Source of the DNA: Eubacterium sp.
GTDB lineage: Bacteria > Bacillota_A > Clostridia > Lachnospirales > Lachnospiraceae
Reading direction: 5' to 3'
Assembly (NCBI GenBank): GCA_024687845.1
Contig: JAILEL010000307.1
Coordinates: 1 to 5,517, forward strand
DNA: 5,517 bases
Shown: positions 5,295-5,517 of the stretch, piece after piece
Numbering within the stretch: the first letter of the stretch is position 1
How the letters are laid out: each line of letters opens with the position of its first letter
Notes under the pieces: generated by a model
Databases searched by the model: none
What the model was told of the DNA's origin: nothing
What the model saw: only the letters and a program-made list of their open reading frames with translations
Program-made: the position numbers and the translations under genes

Positions 5295-5300
5295 CATCTT

Positions 5301-5517
5301 ATGGTTAATGCAATGGAATATGAAAATAATTTAATAAATAAAATGAGTCTATTTGAAGGGAGGGATTATTATATGGTTCCTTCAGTCGCGACTGCAAACA
5401 GAAGATACAATGACCTAGAAATACGTAATAGATTTATAAAAATCGAAAACCTTTTAGATTACGTGTGTCTTATGAGGAATCAAAGATTAAAGTCCCCATT
5501 ACTAGAGTTTTTAGGTG
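5301..5517 (+). CDS. Hypothetical protein, 3'-truncated by the window edge (first 72 codons)
   Basis: The frame opens at ATG 5301, preceded by AAGAGGA, and is still open at the window end, so only the N-terminal 72 residues are visible. They begin MVNAMEYENNLINKMSLFEG, followed by DYYMVPSVATANRRYNDLEI and a basic, helical part with IENLLDYVCLMRNQ. It looks soluble and helix-rich with no signal peptide, membrane segment or catalytic motif that I can name. In-frame ATGs at 5313, 5343 and 5373 are further options. The GGGAGGG at 5358-5364 is 8 nt before the one at 5373, so an internal start there is conceivable, but 5301 has its own good site. Its expression is probably controlled by the terminator just upstream. 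Family not recognised. Confidence 0.7.
   Translation, partial: MVNAMEYENNLINKMSLFEGRDYYMVPSVATANRRYNDLEIRNRFIKIENLLDYVCLMRNQRLKSPLLEFLG

Overview
The window is AT-rich, with heavy use of ATA, AGA and AAT codons, purine-rich Shine-Dalgarno sites and all convincing genes on the + strand. This fits a low-GC Firmicute of the class Clostridia, most likely a Lachnospiraceae relative (Butyrivibrio/Roseburia type). That placement is inferred from style and was not tested by a search. A VirD4/TraG-type coupling ATPase points to part of a conjugative or integrative element rather than a core chromosomal region.

Left part (1-1690): the 3' end of an unrecognised gene, open at the left edge, is followed 17 nt later by a 401-residue polytopic membrane protein. 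Its second half reads as a very divergent SEDS (FtsW/RodA/SpoVE) protein that keeps the probable catalytic Asp. An unused Shine-Dalgarno sequence sits at its stop codon. It is followed by a 164-nt AT-only-looking spacer with a 12-bp inverted repeat and a T run.

Middle part (1870-4903): three genes. The first is a ClpP-type serine protease with an intact Ser-His-Asp triad. The second is a 246-residue protein that I read as a catalytically dead AAA+ domain (Walker A Lys replaced by Glu, Walker B Asp-Glu replaced by Asn-Ile). The third is a soluble, TM-less type IV coupling ATPase. The last two are tightly coupled: the stop codon of one lies within the Shine-Dalgarno region of the next.

Right part (4904-5517): two candidate promoters, a hairpin, a 43-codon ORF with a plausible ribosome site, a strong intrinsic terminator and, only 29 nt beyond the T tract, a new gene with a good Shine-Dalgarno that runs off the window. 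The end of the 43-codon ORF carries a near copy of the terminator's descending arm and can pair with its ascending arm. The layout is that of leader-peptide transcription attenuation controlling the downstream gene. This is the most unusual structure seen.

Taken together, the coupling ATPase probably recruits a relaxosome or protein substrate. The pseudo-AAA, ClpP-like and SEDS-like proteins could serve protein quality control and cell-wall work around the transfer machine, but this functional link rests on gene order alone. No relaxase, VirB4, integrase, origin, tRNA, rRNA, CRISPR or insertion sequence is visible.
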